Shown one piece after another: positions 32,344 to 34,362 of a stretch of 34,362 nucleotides of DNA. Origin of the DNA: Pseudomonadota bacterium. GTDB taxonomy: Bacteria > Desulfobacterota > Syntrophorhabdia > Syntrophorhabdales > Syntrophorhabdaceae. Under the pieces are notes generated by a model. That model did not search any database and had not been told where the DNA came from. It worked only from the letters and a program-made list of their open reading frames with translations. Every line of letters begins with the position of its first letter. The stretch's first letter is position 1. A program made the position numbers and the translations under genes. The DNA lies in contig JAPLKC010000092.1 of assembly GCA_026388255.1 (NCBI GenBank), forward strand, positions 1 through 34,362, in the 5' to 3' direction.

Positions 32344-32973
32344 GTGGATAAAGAAAAGAGATGGGAACCAACAGAAGAGACTGCAAGAGAATATACCCAA
32401 GCAAGAGAAAAATTGTTAAACGACATTACTGATCACTCACCACCGACGCCGAAAGAATACGAACAGTTTTACAGCATTTACCGCAGAATAACTGACTGGG
32501 CCGTTCCAAGATGCAGGAGATGTTTTAAGCTTTTAAAGGAAAACACGCCGGACGTTCCAGATATTGAAAGCATAATTGATCTTGATAGGTGTGAAAAAAG
32601 CCGATCGAAAAAAAACTGTTATGTTCTTTTAGAAATGGGCTTTAAGGCACGATGCGGAGAGATTGAATATGGACAAGACAATTTTTATCAGGTTACAGAT
32701 AACAAGCGTGAATCTATTGATTCATTACCGAGGATCCCCGCAGGGTTATGCAGGGACCAAGCAAATAGCAAAATGAAAGCAGGTATTTTACACTTTTTTC
32801 TTGTTGAAAAACTATATCCACGAAATGACAATTTGTATTGTGATGCCTGTAAAAATGTTGCTCGTGTTGAAAAATATAATAAAGAACACCCCGAAAAACG
32901 TAAAGAAGCCCGCAATAAATATATCAATACATTAGACGAATTACCTAAAGATTCACCACATAATAAAAAATAG
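32344..32973 (+). CDS. Uncharacterised protein with two CxxC pairs
   Basis: A 209-residue soluble, charged protein starting with GTG after a strong AGGAGGTGG site. Cysteine pairs are CRRC (57-60 region) and CDAC near residue 165, with further single cysteines (DLDRCEK, KKNCYV, ARCGEI, GLCRDQ), so one or two zinc sites are likely. The last 45 residues are rich in Lys and Glu and look helical (KNVARVEKYNKEHPEKRKEA). The second half resembles the arrangement of small zinc-binding phage proteins, but I do not recognise a family. Its place between hicAB and the HTH/primase genes suggests an element-specific function. Confidence 0.7.
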   Translation: MDKEKRWEPTEETAREYTQAREKLLNDITDHSPPTPKEYEQFYSIYRRITDWAVPRCRRCFKLLKENTPDVPDIESIIDLDRCEKSRSKKNCYVLLEMGFKARCGEIEYGQDNFYQVTDNKRESIDSLPRIPAGLCRDQANSKMKAGILHFFLVEKLYPRNDNLYCDACKNVARVEKYNKEHPEKRKEARNKYINTLDELPKDSPHNKK

Positions 32974-33095
32974 ATACAAGTCCCTATTTCCTTTATACCT
33001 TCCAAAAAAACCGTTAACCCCGATTACTCTTACAGCGGCCAACTATATATCTATACTTCCTGTATGATTAAATCGAATCACAGGAGGTATCAAGA

Positions 33096-33305
33096 ATGAA
33101 TTCTCAAAAACAAGTATGTATGTCACCACAACAGGTTAGTGACGCTTACGGTCTCCCAAAGGGCACCCTTGCCAACATGAGATGGGCCAGAAAAGGGCCG
33201 AGATTCTACAAGCAAAACCGCAAGATTCTTTACAAGGTTGCAGACTTGGAAGCATGGCTCTACCAGAACCCCGTTATGACTATTGATGCGCACCTTGACA
33301 GGTAA
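33096..33305 (+). CDS. AlpA/excisionase-type HTH DNA-binding protein
   Basis: A 69-residue protein with a winged-helix HTH_17 fold: MSPQQVSDAYGLPKGTLANM (recognition helix region 9-28), then RKGPRFYKQNRKILYKVADLEAWL with the typical wing. AGGAGGT lies 8 bases upstream. In integrative elements such proteins act as excisionase or as activator of the integrase gene. It precedes the primase gene by 6 bases, so they form an operon. Confidence 0.85.
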   Translation: MNSQKQVCMSPQQVSDAYGLPKGTLANMRWARKGPRFYKQNRKILYKVADLEAWLYQNPVMTIDAHLDR

Positions 33306-33311
33306 AAGGCC

Positions 33312-34362
33312 ATGTCGAAAACATACGATGCACTTCAGACATGGTTTGAGGTTCACGAGGTAAAGACTGTCTTTATCAAGCTAAAAGGTTTTACAGGTAG
33401 CAATACCGACTATCAAGCAGCGAAGATACCTATTGATAAAGAATGGCAGCTCTCGCAGGGACTCACCGAGGATGCAATAAGAGCATGGCTCGCAAAAGGT
33501 GGATGGATAGGCCTTGTTATACCTGAAGGTTATATTGTTGTTGATATTGACGATATATCCATTTTTAAGCATGTACAGGCAAGGCTACAGGCTCAGCATA
33601 TCAAGCACATTGCCATTAAAACACCAAATGGTGGACAGCTATTTTTTAAGGACACAGGCAAGGTAAAGACTCAACAGGCTAAAACTATCACGGCAGCCGG
33701 TATTGTTTGCGACTACCGGCTCGCAGGCAAAGGACAAATTGTAATGCCTACCGATAACACCGATGGCCGTTTCATACTGCATATGGATGATACGCTTGAC
33801 GACATGCCTTCATTCTTTATACCTGTTATGAAGTATATTCCAGAGAAGCACGAGGCTCTATTATTACCTGTGCCGATATTAGAGCATATCTCAGGCCGAG
33901 ATGATACCATATTTAGACACGCTTGCAGGCTTAGAGAGTGGGATGCACGCTATTCTTTGAAGTTATCCGAGGATGGCTTGCGAGAGGTTATGCACCAGGT
34001 AAACGACTTTCTTTGCGAACCGCCTTTAGATGAGCGTATTGTTGACGAAAAGGTAAAGCAGGCTCTCGCATATCCTACAGCTTCAAAGCCAAAAACAGAA
34101 AAAGAAAAACAGGCTACACAGGCAGAGCTTCTTATTGCGATAGGTGAGCAGCTTACGCTATTCCATGATGATACAGGCGAGGCTTATGCAGAACTCAATG
34201 GCCATAATGTAAAGATACGAAGCAGCGCCTTTAAGCAATGGCTTTCACGTCAGTTATGGCTACAGGAAAAGAAAGCGCCAAACAGCGACTCTATGAACCA
34301 GGCTCTCAATGTTCTCGAAGCAAAAGCATACTTTGAAGGTGAGCAGAGGCTATTGCATAACA
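33312..34362 (+). CDS. Bifunctional primase-polymerase (prim-pol) protein, 3' end outside window
   Basis: An open frame of 350 codons from ATG at 33312 to the window end without a stop. It has the prim-pol pattern: IGLVIPEGYIVVDIDD (metal-binding acidic residues, about 75-90), IKTPNGGQLFFK (sGGxH-like, with Gln at the His position) and CDYRLAGKGQIVMPT. Residues 185-260 look like a primase C-terminal helical region (RDDTIFRHACRLREWDARYS) and a linker follows. The missing part may hold a D5/SF3 helicase, as in many phage and satellite replication proteins. It would prime and begin replication of the excised element. Confidence 0.82.
   Translation, partial: MSKTYDALQTWFEVHEVKTVFIKLKGFTGSNTDYQAAKIPIDKEWQLSQGLTEDAIRAWLAKGGWIGLVIPEGYIVVDIDDISIFKHVQARLQAQHIKHIAIKTPNGGQLFFKDTGKVKTQQAKTITAAGIVCDYRLAGKGQIVMPTDNTDGRFILHMDDTLDDMPSFFIPVMKYIPEKHEALLLPVPILEHISGRDDTIFRHACRLREWDARYSLKLSEDGLREVMHQVNDFLCEPPLDERIVDEKVKQALAYPTASKPKTEKEKQATQAELLIAIGEQLTLFHDDTGEAYAELNGHNVKIRSSAFKQWLSRQLWLQEKKAPNSDSMNQALNVLEAKAYFEGEQRLLHN

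Overview
The window looks like a chromosome segment of a strictly anaerobic or facultative, moderately AT-rich Gram-negative bacterium, probably in the Desulfobacterota (old Deltaproteobacteria, syntroph or metal-reducer type). This is inferred from gene content, not from a marker gene: a tungstate transporter, a NrfHA ammonia-forming nitrite reductase, a K+-independent proton-pumping pyrophosphatase, a short core-type methionine synthase, an outer-membrane porin end and a many-PAS kinase. A 16S or ribosomal-protein marker outside the window would be needed to name it.

Layout. (1) 1-217: 3' end of a porin-like gene on + and a bidirectional terminator. (2) 339-5345, minus strand: a tungstate/molybdate module, read as a second TupA-like binding protein, TupA, TupB, TupC, then a separate promoter driving a small unknown protein and a molybdenum-storage-protein homologue. 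A divergent regulator at 5577, made of a DNA-binding HTH and a binding-protein-like domain, is the natural sensor; it is followed by a 25-codon micro-ORF and prmA. (3) 7364-9405, minus: core-type methionine synthase and a metallo-beta-lactamase-fold hydrolase. (4) 9726-13958, plus: a four-gene MacAB/Dev-like ABC export operon (adaptor, ATPase, two permeases) closed by a strong two-way terminator. (5) 14051-16606, minus: H+-pyrophosphatase, followed by 869 bases of AT-rich non-coding DNA with dispersed repeats. (6) 17476-25361, plus: YgiQ-type radical SAM protein, a three-PAS histidine kinase with a C-terminal cysteine cluster, RlmD-type RNA methyltransferase, NAD-dependent DNA ligase. (7) 25560-25720: a MITE-like inverted-repeat element. 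(8) 25813-29920: nrfHA, divergent FabH, DusB.

(9) 30045 to the window end is the left part of an integrative element. Its left edge is a 3' fragment of a tRNA-Arg(CCT) gene that breaks in the anticodon loop. Behind it come a tyrosine integrase with a near-consensus promoter, a HicAB toxin-antitoxin pair, the broken 3' end of a second integrase, a possible three-way-junction RNA leader, an unrecognised CxxC protein, an AlpA-type HTH protein, and a primase-polymerase gene that runs off the window. This is the layout of a phage satellite or integrative element; the intact tRNA gene is predicted at its right end.

The most interesting parts are the coupling of tungstate uptake to an oxyanion storage protein plus an unknown 76-residue protein, and the patchwork left part of the integrative element with its integrase remnant. 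Three genes (the regulator, dusB and hicA) have good promoters placed so that transcription should start at or next to the start codon, which suggests leaderless mRNAs.
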